Origin: Pseudomonas sp. DTU12.3
GTDB taxonomy: Bacteria > Pseudomonadota > Gammaproteobacteria > Pseudomonadales > Pseudomonadaceae
Reading direction: 5' to 3'
Assembly (NCBI RefSeq): GCF_004124275.1
Contig: NZ_CP027218.1
Span: 3,289,501 to 3,353,500, forward strand
DNA: 64,000 nucleotides
This document shows positions 9,295 to 17,799 of this stretch, in pieces; the stretch's first letter is position 1, and each line of letters begins with the position of its first letter. A program made the position numbers and the translations under genes. Under the pieces are notes generated by a model. It saw only the letters and a list, made by a program, of their open reading frames with translations. It was not told the origin of the DNA and searched no databases.

Positions 9295-9366
9295 GTAGGA
9301 GCTGCCGCAGGCTGCGATCTTTTGATCTCGTTTTTTACAAAGATCGCAGCCTGCGGCAGCTCCTAC
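9295..9366. repeat. REP palindrome
   Basis: Full inverted pair: GTAGGAGCTGCCGCAGGCTGC and its complement ending GCGGCAGCTCCTAC, with a short T-rich loop. It lies between the convergent efflux operon and oprN. Confidence 0.9.
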
Positions 9367-9396
9367 AGGGAGAAAGTTCGAGTATTAGGCAGGCAC

Positions 9397-9429
9397 AAAA
9401 AAGCCCCGCGACCGAATGATACGCGGGGC
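9397..9429 (-). terminator. Rho-independent terminator of mexEF-oprN
   Basis: On the minus strand the stem GCCCCGCG / CGCGGGGC (9422-9429 with 9403-9410) is followed by six T residues (9397-9402). It lies about 50 bp after the oprN stop codon. Confidence 0.8.
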
Positions 9430-9478
9430 AAAGAATTTGGTTGGTTGCGGCCAACCAAAGGAGCTCTTTAACAATCGA

Positions 9479-10900
9479 TTACTTGCTGGCGACCGTCTCC
9501 GGTTGCCAGCCGCCACCAAGGGCTTTGTAGATCGCGACAATGCCGCGATACAGATCGACTTCGGCCTGGGCCTGACTGTCTTCGGCGTTCAGACGTTCAC
9601 GCTGCGCATCGAGCAGCACGAGGAAGTCTGTGGTGCCTTCGCGGTAGCGAATCTCGGCGAGGTCAGCAGCCTTGCGGCTCGATTCGCTCTGACGGATCAG
9701 CGAGATCAAGCGTTGCTGACGTTTGCCGTAATCACTGAAGGCGTTTTCCGATTCTTCCAATGCCAGCAGCACTTGTTGCTCGTAGGTCGCCAAGGCGCCT
9801 TCGGCATCGGCATCGGCGCCGCGCAAACGCGCTCGCACACTGCCAAGGTCGAATGCAGCCCAAGTGATGCTCGGGCCGAGTGCCCAGGCGTTGGCCGCCG
9901 AGGAACCGATCTGCGAGCCACGCCCGGCCGTCCAGCCGAGGAAGCCGCTAAGGCTGACCCGAGGGAACAGATCGGCTTTCGCCACACCGATGCGCGCGGT
10001 GGCCGAAGCCAGTTTGCGTTCAGCGCTGAGGATGTCCGGGCGACGCTGCAACAGTTCACCCGGATCACCGATCGGCAAGGCCTTGGCAATCGCCGGCAGG
10101 TCTTTCGGGCTGAGATCGACAGTCAGCTTGTCCGGACGCTCGCCCAGCAGGGTAGCGATACGGTTCTTCTGCCGAACCTGTTCCGCCTGCAATTGCGGCA
10201 CGCTGGCTTCGACCGAGGCCAGGCGTGCATCGGCCCGTTCGACATCGAGCTGATCGCCAACACCGGCATCACGCAGGCTGATGGTGATCTTGCGCGATTC
10301 CACCTGGTTGTTCAGGTTGGCCACGGCGATCTTTTCGCGCAGCTGTGCGCCGCGCAATTGGCCGTACGCATCGACCAGCTCGGCAATCATGGTGACTTGC
10401 AGCTGGTACAGATCAGCTTCGACAGCTTGCTGTTCCGCATCGGCCGATTCCAGATTGCGCTGGATACGCCCGAACAGATCCAACTCCCAGGCCATGTCCA
10501 GACCGAGGTCATAGCGTTCGCTGTTGACCCGCTTGGTGGTCTGGCCAGGGATTTGACCCTTGGCCAGGTCACTGCTGGCGCGGCTGGTGATAGTTGGCAT
10601 CGCGTCGTTGCTGACGTCGTCGCGGATCGCCCGGGCGGCTTTCCAGCGGGCGAATGCCACGCGCAGTTCACGGTTGCCTTGCAGCGATTGGGTCACCAAC
10701 TGGTTGAGGGTCGGATCGTCGAACTGCTGCCACCAGATGCCTTCGAATTTCGAACGGTCGAAGTTCTTTTGCCCGGCGGCGCCATCGGTGACGGCCGTGA
10801 TGTTGGCCGCCTCCGTGGCTGGGGTCTTGTAGTCGGGGCCGACGGCGCAGGCACTGAGGGCCAATACCAGCAGACTCGGCAGGAAGACTTTCAGACTCAT
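9479..10900 (-). CDS. oprN: RND efflux outer-membrane lipoprotein OprN
   Basis: 473 residues with a lipoprotein signal (LLVLALSAC, lipobox L-S-A-C) and the NodT/OprM-family opening CAVGPDYKTP followed by WWQQFDDPTLNQLV. Two long coiled-coil repeat halves form the TolC-like channel. The ATG overlaps the mexF stop codon as ATGA, so the gene is translationally coupled to the pump. With mexE and mexF it forms the MexEF-OprN tripartite pump, which in P. aeruginosa exports fluoroquinolones, chloramphenicol and quinolone-signal precursors. Identification rests on gene order and on the strong MexF and MexT identity. Confidence 0.9.
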   Translation of the reverse strand: MSLKVFLPSLLVLALSACAVGPDYKTPATEAANITAVTDGAAGQKNFDRSKFEGIWWQQFDDPTLNQLVTQSLQGNRELRVAFARWKAARAIRDDVSNDAMPTITSRASSDLAKGQIPGQTTKRVNSERYDLGLDMAWELDLFGRIQRNLESADAEQQAVEADLYQLQVTMIAELVDAYGQLRGAQLREKIAVANLNNQVESRKITISLRDAGVGDQLDVERADARLASVEASVPQLQAEQVRQKNRIATLLGERPDKLTVDLSPKDLPAIAKALPIGDPGELLQRRPDILSAERKLASATARIGVAKADLFPRVSLSGFLGWTAGRGSQIGSSAANAWALGPSITWAAFDLGSVRARLRGADADAEGALATYEQQVLLALEESENAFSDYGKRQQRLISLIRQSESSRKAADLAEIRYREGTTDFLVLLDAQRERLNAEDSQAQAEVDLYRGIVAIYKALGGGWQPETVASK

Positions 10901-13900
10901 TGTTGCGCCTCCAGTTTCAGGGCTTTGGCCGCTTTGCGGGCTTCGCCGCGTTCGACAAAGTTACGGATCAGCACGTAGAACACTGGTGTCAGCAACAGAC
11001 CAAAGAAGGTCACCCCGAGCATCCCGGAGAACACCGCCACACCCATGGCATGACGCATCTCGGCACCGGCACCGCTGGAGAACACCAGTGGCACCACACC
11101 CATGATGAACGCGAAGGAGGTCATCAGGATCGGCCGCAGACGCAGTCGGCAAGCTTCCAGTACCGCAGCGAGCGGGTTGAGGCCTTCTTCCTGTTTATCC
11201 TTGGCGAATTCGACGATCAGAATCGCGTTCTTACAGGCAAGTCCCACCAGTACGATCAAACCGATCTGGGTGAAGATGTTGTTGTCACCTCCCGAGATGA
11301 TCACGCCGGTGATGGCCGACAGCAGGGTCATCGGTACGATCAGGATCACTGCCAGTGGCAGGCTCCAGCTTTCGTATTGAGCCGCGAGCACCAGGAACGC
11401 CAGCAGTACGCAGAGCGGGAACACGAACAACGCGGTGTTGCCGGACAGAATCTGCTGATAGGTCAGGTCGGTCCATTCGTAGGTCATGCCGTTCGGAAGT
11501 TCATCCTTGAGCAGTTTCTCGATGGCTTTTTCGGCCTGGCCAGAGCTGTAGCCGGGAGCCGCAGCACCGTTGATTTCCGCGGTGATGAAGCCGTTGTAGT
11601 GCATCACGCGATCAGGGCCCGAGGTGTCGCTGACCTTGATGAAGGTCGCCAGCGGGATCATTTCGCCCTTGTTGTTACGTACTTTCAGCTGACCGATCTG
11701 ATCGGATTCGAGGCGGAACTGTTGCTCGGCCTGAACGTTGACCTGATAGGTGCGCCCGAAGCGGTTGAAGTCGTTGGCATACAGCGAACCCAGGTAGATC
11801 TGCAGGGTGTCGAAGATGTCGCTGACAGCCACGCCGTGGGTCTTGGCTTTTTCACGGTCGATGGCGGCATCGACCTGCGGCACGTTCACGGTGTAACTGG
11901 TGAACAGGCCAGCCAGTTCCGGCACGCTGTGGCTCTTGTTGATGATGTTCATGGTTTCTTTGTACAGCTCGTCGTAGCCCAGGTTGCCCCGGTCTTCGAT
12001 TTGCAGACGGAAACCACCAATGGTGCCCAGACCTTGTACTGGCGGTGGCGGGAAGATCGCCATGTACGCTTCCTGAATGTTGGCGAACTGGCCGTTCAAG
12101 GCACCGGCAATCGCACCGGCGGACATGCTCGGGTCTTTACGTTCGTCGAACGGTTTCAGGGTCACGAACACGATGCCGGCGTTCGGGCTGTTGGTGAAGC
12201 CGTTGATCGACAGGCCCGGGAACGCTACGGCGCTTTCCACGCCTGGCTGTTTCAGCGCGAGGTCGGACATGCGCTTGATCACGTCTTCGGTGCGATCCAG
12301 GCTCGAAGCGTCTGGCAATTGCGCGAAGGCCACCAGGTATTGCTTATCCTGGCCGGGTACGAAACCGGTCGGGGTGTGTGCGAAGCCGAAGAAGGTCAGC
12401 ACCATCAGGCCTGCGTACAGTAGAAGGGCGATGCCGCTGCTGCGGATAACCCGGCCCACCGTGCCGACGTAGCCATGGCTGGCGCGGTCGAAGAAACGGT
12501 TGAACGGACGGAACAGCCAGCCACCGAAGATCTTGTCGAGCACCTTGGAGAAGCGGTCTTTCGGTGCGTCGTGGCTTTTCAGCAACACAGCGGCCAGCGC
12601 TGGCGACAGGGTCAGCGAGTTGAACGCCGAGATCACCGTCGAAATAGCGATGGTCAGTGCAAACTGCTTGTAGAACTGCCCGGTGAGGCCGGAGATGAAA
12701 GCGGCCGGGATGAACACCGCGCACAGCACCAGTGCCGTGGCAATGATCGGGCCGGTCACTTCACGCATCGCCCGCTTGGTCGCTTCGACCGGTGTCAATC
12801 CGAGTTCAATGTTGCGCTCGACGTTCTCCACCACCACGATGGCGTCGTCGACCACGATACCGATGGCCAGTACCAGACCGAACAGCGACAGCGCGTTGAG
12901 CGAGAAACCGAACAGGTGCATGACCGCAAATGTACCGATCAACGATACCGGCACCGCCACCAACGGAATGATCGAAGCGCGCCAGGTCTGCAGGAACAGG
13001 ATCACCACCAGAACCACGAGAATCAGTGCTTCGAAGAGGGTGTGAACCACCGCCTCGATCGAGCCACGCACGAAGATCGTCGGGTCATAGACGATGCTGT
13101 AGTCCATGCCTTGCGGGAAGCCTTTCTTCAGCTCATCCATCTTCGCCCGGACTTCGTTCGAGATTTCGATGGCGTTGGAGCCTGGACGCTGGAAGATCGG
13201 GATCGCGACGGCCGGCTGGTTGTTCAGCAACGAACGCAGAGCGTATTGGCTGGAACCGAGTTCGACGCGGGCAATATCCTTGAGGCGAGTGATTTCACCG
13301 TTATCGCCTGCGCGAATGATGATGTTCTCGAACTCTTCCTCGGACACCAGACGGCCCTGAGTGTTGACCGACAACTGGAAGCTCTGCGCATTCGGAGCAG
13401 GCGGCGCACCGAGTTGACCGGCGGCGACCTGACGGTTCTGTTCACGAATCGCCGTGACCACATCGGTCGCGGTCAGATTGCGCGAAGCAGTCTTGTTCGG
13501 ATCGAGCCAGACCCGCAGCGAGTAGTCGCCCATACCGAACAACTGCACGTCACCGACACCACCGAGACGAGCGAGCTCATCCTTGATGTTGAGGATTGCG
13601 TAGTTGGACAGGTACAGCATGTCGTAGCGCTTGTCCGGCGAGGTCAAGTGCACAACCATGGTCAGGTCGGGCGATGCCTTGTCGACAGTGATACCGATGC
13701 GCGTCACTTCCTCGGGAAGCTTCGGCTCGGTACGGGTCACCCGGTTTTGCACCTGCACCTGCGCGTTGTCCAGGTCAGTACCCAGGGCGAAGGTGATGGT
13801 CAGGGTGATCTTGCCGTCAGCGGTCGACTGCGAGGACATGTACAGCATGTTCTCAACGCCGGTGATGGCTTGCTCCAGCGGAGCCGCCACGGTTTCACCG

Positions 13901-14076
13901 ATGACTTTAGGGTTGGCACCCGGGAAGTTGGCACGTACCACCACGGTCGGTGGCACGACTTCCGGGTATTCGCTGATCGGCAACTGGAACAGCGAAATCG
14001 CACCGGCGATCAGGATCAACAGCGACAGCACCGCTGCGAAGATCGGCCGTGAAATGAAGAATTGGGAAAAATTCAT
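10897..14076 (-). CDS. mexF: RND multidrug transporter MexF
   Basis: 1059 residues, the usual HAE1-RND length. It begins MNFSQFFISRPIFAAVLSLL and matches remembered MexF through long stretches, including GGVGDVQLFGMGDYSLRVWLDP and FLQTWRASIIPL. The proton-relay motif GIVVDDAIVVVEN with paired Asp residues is intact, as are the two large periplasmic loops and the second membrane half (GLIVLVGLACKNAILIVEFAKD). It is the inner-membrane proton/drug antiporter of the pump. It sits 15 bp after mexE and overlaps oprN. Confidence 0.96.
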   Translation of the reverse strand: MNFSQFFISRPIFAAVLSLLILIAGAISLFQLPISEYPEVVPPTVVVRANFPGANPKVIGETVAAPLEQAITGVENMLYMSSQSTADGKITLTITFALGTDLDNAQVQVQNRVTRTEPKLPEEVTRIGITVDKASPDLTMVVHLTSPDKRYDMLYLSNYAILNIKDELARLGGVGDVQLFGMGDYSLRVWLDPNKTASRNLTATDVVTAIREQNRQVAAGQLGAPPAPNAQSFQLSVNTQGRLVSEEEFENIIIRAGDNGEITRLKDIARVELGSSQYALRSLLNNQPAVAIPIFQRPGSNAIEISNEVRAKMDELKKGFPQGMDYSIVYDPTIFVRGSIEAVVHTLFEALILVVLVVILFLQTWRASIIPLVAVPVSLIGTFAVMHLFGFSLNALSLFGLVLAIGIVVDDAIVVVENVERNIELGLTPVEATKRAMREVTGPIIATALVLCAVFIPAAFISGLTGQFYKQFALTIAISTVISAFNSLTLSPALAAVLLKSHDAPKDRFSKVLDKIFGGWLFRPFNRFFDRASHGYVGTVGRVIRSSGIALLLYAGLMVLTFFGFAHTPTGFVPGQDKQYLVAFAQLPDASSLDRTEDVIKRMSDLALKQPGVESAVAFPGLSINGFTNSPNAGIVFVTLKPFDERKDPSMSAGAIAGALNGQFANIQEAYMAIFPPPPVQGLGTIGGFRLQIEDRGNLGYDELYKETMNIINKSHSVPELAGLFTSYTVNVPQVDAAIDREKAKTHGVAVSDIFDTLQIYLGSLYANDFNRFGRTYQVNVQAEQQFRLESDQIGQLKVRNNKGEMIPLATFIKVSDTSGPDRVMHYNGFITAEINGAAAPGYSSGQAEKAIEKLLKDELPNGMTYEWTDLTYQQILSGNTALFVFPLCVLLAFLVLAAQYESWSLPLAVILIVPMTLLSAITGVIISGGDNNIFTQIGLIVLVGLACKNAILIVEFAKDKQEEGLNPLAAVLEACRLRLRPILMTSFAFIMGVVPLVFSSGAGAEMRHAMGVAVFSGMLGVTFFGLLLTPVFYVLIRNFVERGEARKAAKALKLEAQQ

Positions 14077-14091
14077 CGGAGTTGTCGTCCC

Positions 14092-15345
14092 TTAACCGCG
14101 TGGGGTCGCAGCCGCGAGCTTCACAACCGCACCAGACGCACCTTTGGCAGGGGCGACTTTGGGCAGGTTGCTGGCTTCCAGCGCTTGACGTTGTTGAGCG
14201 AGTGCCGCGATGGTCGTTTCGCTGGCCATCGGCACCACTTCAGGCGTGACCGGCGAGCCAGGACGAACCCGTTGCAGACCCTTGACGATGATCGTGTCGT
14301 CCTTGTTCAGGCCGGTACGGACGATGCGCAGGCCTTCGATTTTCGGACCCAGTTCGACGGCGCGGTAAGCGGTCTTGTTGTCGGCATCCATGACCAGCAC
14401 GAACTTCTTGCCGAGGTCGGTACCGACGGCTTCATCGTTGATCAGCATGGCGTTGTAGGTGCCGCTGCCGACCAGTTTCAGTCGTGCATACAGGCCCGGC
14501 GTGTAGGTGCCATCACTGTTGTCGAACACTGCACGACCACGGATGGTGCCGGTTTTCGGGTTGACCTGGTTGTCGACGAAGTTCATCTGACCGAGGTGCG
14601 GGTTACCGTCTTCGTTCGACAAGCCCATGTACACCGGAGTGGTCGCGCCACGCTGACCGTTGCGGGCCAACTGGGTGTATTTGAGGAAGACACGTTCGTC
14701 AGCGTCGAAGTAGGCGTAAACGCGGTCAGTCGAAACCACGCTGGTCAGCGCGGTAGTGTCGGCAGTCACGAGGTTGCCGGCGGTGATCTCGGCCCGGCTG
14801 ACGCGGCCACTGATCGGTGCGGTGACGCGAGTGAAGCTGAGGTTCAGTTTGGCCAGATCCAGCTGCGCTTGCAGGGCGCCGACAGCGGCGCGGGCTTCTT
14901 GAGCTGCACTGGTACGCGAGTCGGCCAGTTCTGCAGAAATCGCATTGCTGGCACGCAGACGTTCTCCACGACCGGCTTCGTTTTCACTGCGGGTGGCGTT
15001 GGCGCGGGACTGGGCTACCAGGGCTTCGAGGCGGCGGACCTCAGCCTGGAACGGACGCGGGTCGATCTGGAACAGCAGGTCGCCTTTCTTGACCAGTGCG
15101 CCTTCAGTGAAAGCGACCTCGTCGATCTGGCCGGAGACCCGTGGACGGATTTCAACGGTTTCCGGCGCCTCCAGGCGCCCGGTGAATTCGTCCCACTCGT
15201 TGACCGGTTGTTCGATCACCTTGGCCACGCTGACTTTAGCAGCAGGCGCGGTGGCGGCAGTCTCCGGAGTCTTGCCGCAGGCGCTCATCACCAGTACGGC
15301 CAACAAGGCCAACGGGAAGCGCAAATGTTTGAGTGACTGTTCCAT
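14092..15345 (-). CDS. mexE: RND membrane fusion lipoprotein MexE
   Basis: 417 residues from ATG 15345. A lipoprotein signal (FPLALLAVLVMSAC) is followed by KVIEQPVNEWDEFTGRLEAPETVEIRPRVSGQI, the characteristic start of MexE-type adaptors, then lipoyl, hairpin and beta-barrel domains. First gene of mexEF-oprN. About 85 bp upstream is a palindrome of the form ATC-N9-GAT (15430-15444), a candidate binding site for the LysR regulator MexT. In P. aeruginosa mexT lies immediately upstream of mexE; here it is about 6.5 kb away, with accessory genes between. Confidence 0.95.
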   Translation of the reverse strand: MEQSLKHLRFPLALLAVLVMSACGKTPETAATAPAAKVSVAKVIEQPVNEWDEFTGRLEAPETVEIRPRVSGQIDEVAFTEGALVKKGDLLFQIDPRPFQAEVRRLEALVAQSRANATRSENEAGRGERLRASNAISAELADSRTSAAQEARAAVGALQAQLDLAKLNLSFTRVTAPISGRVSRAEITAGNLVTADTTALTSVVSTDRVYAYFDADERVFLKYTQLARNGQRGATTPVYMGLSNEDGNPHLGQMNFVDNQVNPKTGTIRGRAVFDNSDGTYTPGLYARLKLVGSGTYNAMLINDEAVGTDLGKKFVLVMDADNKTAYRAVELGPKIEGLRIVRTGLNKDDTIIVKGLQRVRPGSPVTPEVVPMASETTIAALAQQRQALEASNLPKVAPAKGASGAVVKLAAATPRG

Positions 15346-15429
15346 GGATGCATCCGCCAATGTATTGAAGATGGGCGGATGATGCTCGGCGAGGTGTGAT
15401 GGCACGAATCGAATGAAGCAAAGGTAACT

Positions 15430-15444
15430 ATCATTCGGAATGAT
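15430..15444. promoter_or_regulatory. Nod-box-like palindrome upstream of mexE (candidate MexT site)
   Basis: ATCATTCGGAATGAT is a perfect 7-1-7 inverted repeat and fits the ATC-N9-GAT form bound by NodD-type LysR regulators, the subfamily to which MexT belongs. It lies 85 bp upstream of the mexE start. Read on the plus strand it is followed by AACGAT, loosely like the second half of published MexT motifs. Binding is inferred. Confidence 0.5.
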
Positions 15445-15560
15445 ATAAGAACGATTCGAGCCCTCTAGTATGCACCTTTCGTTAGGGTGCTATCAATATC
15501 CGTGATGAAAGTTTCATGATGCGTTACGTAGCAAATCACGGTGCAAATCCGCAGGCCAGA

Positions 15561-15589
15561 AACAAAGAGACGGCCATGAAGGCCGTCTC
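15561..15589 (-). terminator. Terminator downstream of the DUF805 gene
   Basis: Perfect 9-bp stem GAGACGGCC / GGCCGTCTC with a 5-nt loop, followed on the minus strand by TTTGTTT. It lies about 25 bp after the DUF805 stop codon and would also shield mexE from read-through. Confidence 0.75.
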
Positions 15590-15612
15590 GATCAGCTAGA
15601 TGCCGATGTGTA

Positions 15613-16065
15613 TCAGTTGATGCCTTTGCGGTTCGGACCGAAACGGTTCGGGCCCGGCTGGCTGTCTTGCGCCAGGAACACCAGGTTGACGATTGGCAGC
15701 AACAACCACCAGCCGCTGCGATCGGTGTCGTGCATACGACGTACACCAACGGCAATGCTCGGCACCAGCAGCGCCAGATTATAGAGAGCTTGCAGAACCC
15801 CGCCGGTTTTGAAAAAACCGTCAATGAAGCCCATAACGAACGCGACACCCATGCTGATCAGGAAGAACAACCAGTATTCACGGCGCGTAGCACGACCGTT
15901 GAATACCGCGTAATTCTTCAATGCTTCAAGGTAAGGATTGCCCGTCGAAATGGCGGGGCCCTGTGCGTAGGACTGTTGGGTTGCCTGAGGCGCCCCGCAC
16001 TGTGGGCAAGCCACGGCCAAAGTGCTTATTTCCTTGGCGCAACCGCGGCAGAAAACCATGCTCAT
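15613..16065 (-). CDS. Zinc-ribbon DUF805 membrane protein
   Basis: 150 residues. An N-terminal zinc ribbon (CRGCAKEI...CPQCGAPQ, four Cys) joins a DUF805 domain with the family motifs YFNGRATRREYW-like (FNGRATRREYWLFFL), several membrane helices and the C-terminal VGVRRMHDTDRSGWW. DUF805 proteins are small inner-membrane proteins of unknown function. A GGGAA sequence precedes the ATG. Together with the next gene upstream it forms a pair with the same zinc-ribbon module (MVYCRACAKEL versus MVFCRGCAKEI), suggesting a common origin or a shared partner. Confidence 0.85.
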   Translation of the reverse strand: MSMVFCRGCAKEISTLAVACPQCGAPQATQQSYAQGPAISTGNPYLEALKNYAVFNGRATRREYWLFFLISMGVAFVMGFIDGFFKTGGVLQALYNLALLVPSIAVGVRRMHDTDRSGWWLLLPIVNLVFLAQDSQPGPNRFGPNRKGIN

Positions 16066-16080
16066 ATTTTTTCCCTAAAA

Positions 16081-16428
16081 TTATTCAATCGATAGACACA
16101 GCAAAACCAACGCGGTGAGGCCAGACAAAATGATGCCGGCGATCGCGAGGTTTCTTCCTGAGTGTTTTTGGTTGATGCAAATGATGCCGCAGGCGAGACC
16201 GGCGATGCTGATAAAACCAACACCGAGGATCGTTTCAGCGTCCCATTCGGAATCATCGAAGAGCGTGAGTGCGCAGATAATTCCGAGGATCATCGAAACG
16301 ATGGCTAGCCAAGGTACTTCGGCTTGCGTTTGCGGCACGAAGGCCTGTTGGCTGGCCCCGCACTGGGGGCAAGAGAGCGCCGTTTCGTGAAGCTCCTTGG
16401 CGCAAGCACGACAATAGACCATTGCCAT
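16081..16428 (-). CDS. Zinc-ribbon membrane protein
   Basis: About 115 residues from ATG 16428, which has AAGGAAA upstream. It begins MAMVYCRACAKELHETALSCPQCGAS, a four-Cys zinc ribbon nearly the same as that of the DUF805 neighbour, followed by about three hydrophobic segments (WLAIVSMILGIICALTLF; TILGVGFISIAGLACGIICI; AIAGIILSGLTALVLLCL) in a DUF4190-like arrangement. The gap to the DUF805 gene is only 15 bp, so the two are probably co-transcribed. Function unknown. Confidence 0.75.
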   Translation of the reverse strand: MAMVYCRACAKELHETALSCPQCGASQQAFVPQTQAEVPWLAIVSMILGIICALTLFDDSEWDAETILGVGFISIAGLACGIICINQKHSGRNLAIAGIILSGLTALVLLCLSIE

Positions 16429-16586
16429 CGTTTTCCTTAACTGAGTGCGAAATCCCCGACCTTCCGTAGGCCGAGGCGGCGCTAAGTTAATCTTTATTAC
16501 CAAATTTGTCATCAGGCACTGTGCCACTAATGGCATTTTTGCCCTTTAGAGTGCGTGACAGGTGGTTGAACGCTCGTTTGAAGGCC

Positions 16587-17240
16587 TCAAGACCGCGGAG
16601 CGTCATCCACCACACTGACTTGCAATCGCAACGTCAGGCCTTGAAGTTGTCTGTTTTTCAGGACGCCCAATTGTGGTCCTTTGCGTTCTTTGCCATTGGC
16701 ATCCACCCCAAAGCACTGAAGATCATGCACGGTCGAGCCTTCACGCGGAGCGCCTTTCCAGTGACAGCGCACAGCAAGCACTTGTTCGTCGAGTCGAATC
16801 GCAGGCTCTTCGTCTTCTCTCAGGAAGGTTTCAACCTCCAACTCGACAGTGGACATGCCAAACTCTTTCGGGTTGGTGCCGTGCTGCCCCTGAATCAAGA
16901 AGCTGAAACCGCTGAGTGCGGCGAGGCAATCGGCGACGTTGTAACTCACCCTGACTTCGAATTCGGTGGTGAACGGTTGAGCATGAGCGGGGCTATAGAA
17001 GTCTTTCCTTTCAGGCTCGGGGTCGCCGGCGTAATCCTCGGGTAACAGACATACACCACCGAACAAGGGGCTGTAATGCGCGGTCGTAGAGACGCTGAAC
17101 TGTGCAGGCATTTGCGTTTTCAGCGTGGTGTAATTCGACATCATTGCGCAACCGCTGCCGAGCATTGCCAGGCTGATCAGCAGCAAGGTGCGGAGGGCGC
17201 GCACTACGGGGATTGCGTAGACGTGTTGCGAAAAAAGCAT
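16587..17240 (-). CDS. Putative lipoprotein, unknown function
   Basis: 217 residues. The N-terminal hydrophobic stretch RTLLLISLAMLGSGC, with a Cys near residue 31, suggests a lipoprotein signal (the lipobox is imperfect). AAGGA lies 9 nt before the ATG. The mature part has no family I recognise; it is polar, mostly beta-like, with several Cys residues (C in GGVCLLPEDY, NVADCLAAL, VRCHWKG, LQCFGV) that could form disulphides. It lies in the accessory segment between mexE and mexT. Possibly an outer-membrane or periplasmic accessory protein. Confidence 0.65.
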   Translation of the reverse strand: MLFSQHVYAIPVVRALRTLLLISLAMLGSGCAMMSNYTTLKTQMPAQFSVSTTAHYSPLFGGVCLLPEDYAGDPEPERKDFYSPAHAQPFTTEFEVRVSYNVADCLAALSGFSFLIQGQHGTNPKEFGMSTVELEVETFLREDEEPAIRLDEQVLAVRCHWKGAPREGSTVHDLQCFGVDANGKERKGPQLGVLKNRQLQGLTLRLQVSVVDDAPRS

Positions 17241-17799
17241 TGAGTCCGTCCTTGTGACTTCCTATAAGACAATGGTTTGCTGCGGCGTATTTTAAGTTAT
17301 TCCTGCGGCGCTATACGCATGATTATTCTGATGCAACGAAGCCCCTGGAGCGGGGCTTTGAAGAAAAAAACAGGGTTTTACGACATCGAATCAAGGCATA
17401 GAGGCTGAGGCTCGAACGCCATGGTGCTCGGCTGCTTACGCTCTTGAGATCCGCACTCAATGACTTGCCTGACGGCGTCTGCCTTGAATTTCGGCGTGAG
17501 TCGTTGGGTGCTCATGGACTTCCTCCTATGCTCAAAGCAAAGGCCGGAGATGTCTGCGGTGCCGAATTTAGTCGAAAAGAGCTTGCAAGGTGTTTAGAGA
17601 GCCCGAGGCGATTCACGGCCTGCAAACTTACTCTTGCGCCTACCGAGTCCGGATGATCTCGGAGCCTACTACTGTGGGCGATTGGTGTTCCCCTCGTTGA
17701 AGGGGCACGCACAAACGAAAGACTATTTCGAGTTGCTCTATCCGTCCCTTACAAGTGATGGCACCATGGAATCACTTTCAAAGGATGGGATGACAACAC
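17241..17799. other. Gene-poor stretch with IS remnant, upstream of mcrBC
   Basis: 559 bp between the lipoprotein gene and the McrB-like gene. It contains a hairpin of the form AAGCCCC...GGGGCTT (17339-17358) with no clear T-run, and a truncated IS3-type orfA (17378-17515). Otherwise no supportable gene; it presumably carries the promoter of the restriction system. Confidence 0.6.
17378..17515 (-). pseudogene. Truncated IS3-family orfA (HTH transposase) remnant
   Basis: Reading the minus strand from ATG 17515, preceded by GGAGGAAGT, gives MSTQRLTPKFKADAVRQVIE, the conserved beginning of the IS3-type HTH_Tnp_1 OrfA protein. After about 22 residues the expected YSVAEVA-type helix-turn-helix is replaced by unrelated residues, and a stop follows at 45 codons. 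No orfB or terminal repeat was found. This is a scar of a past insertion or deletion next to the McrBC genes. Confidence 0.65.

Noticed and set aside
10900..14052. Long plus-strand open frames opposite mexF
   Set aside because: His/Gln/Arg-rich shadow translations; mexF on the other strand is a clear full-length RND pump.
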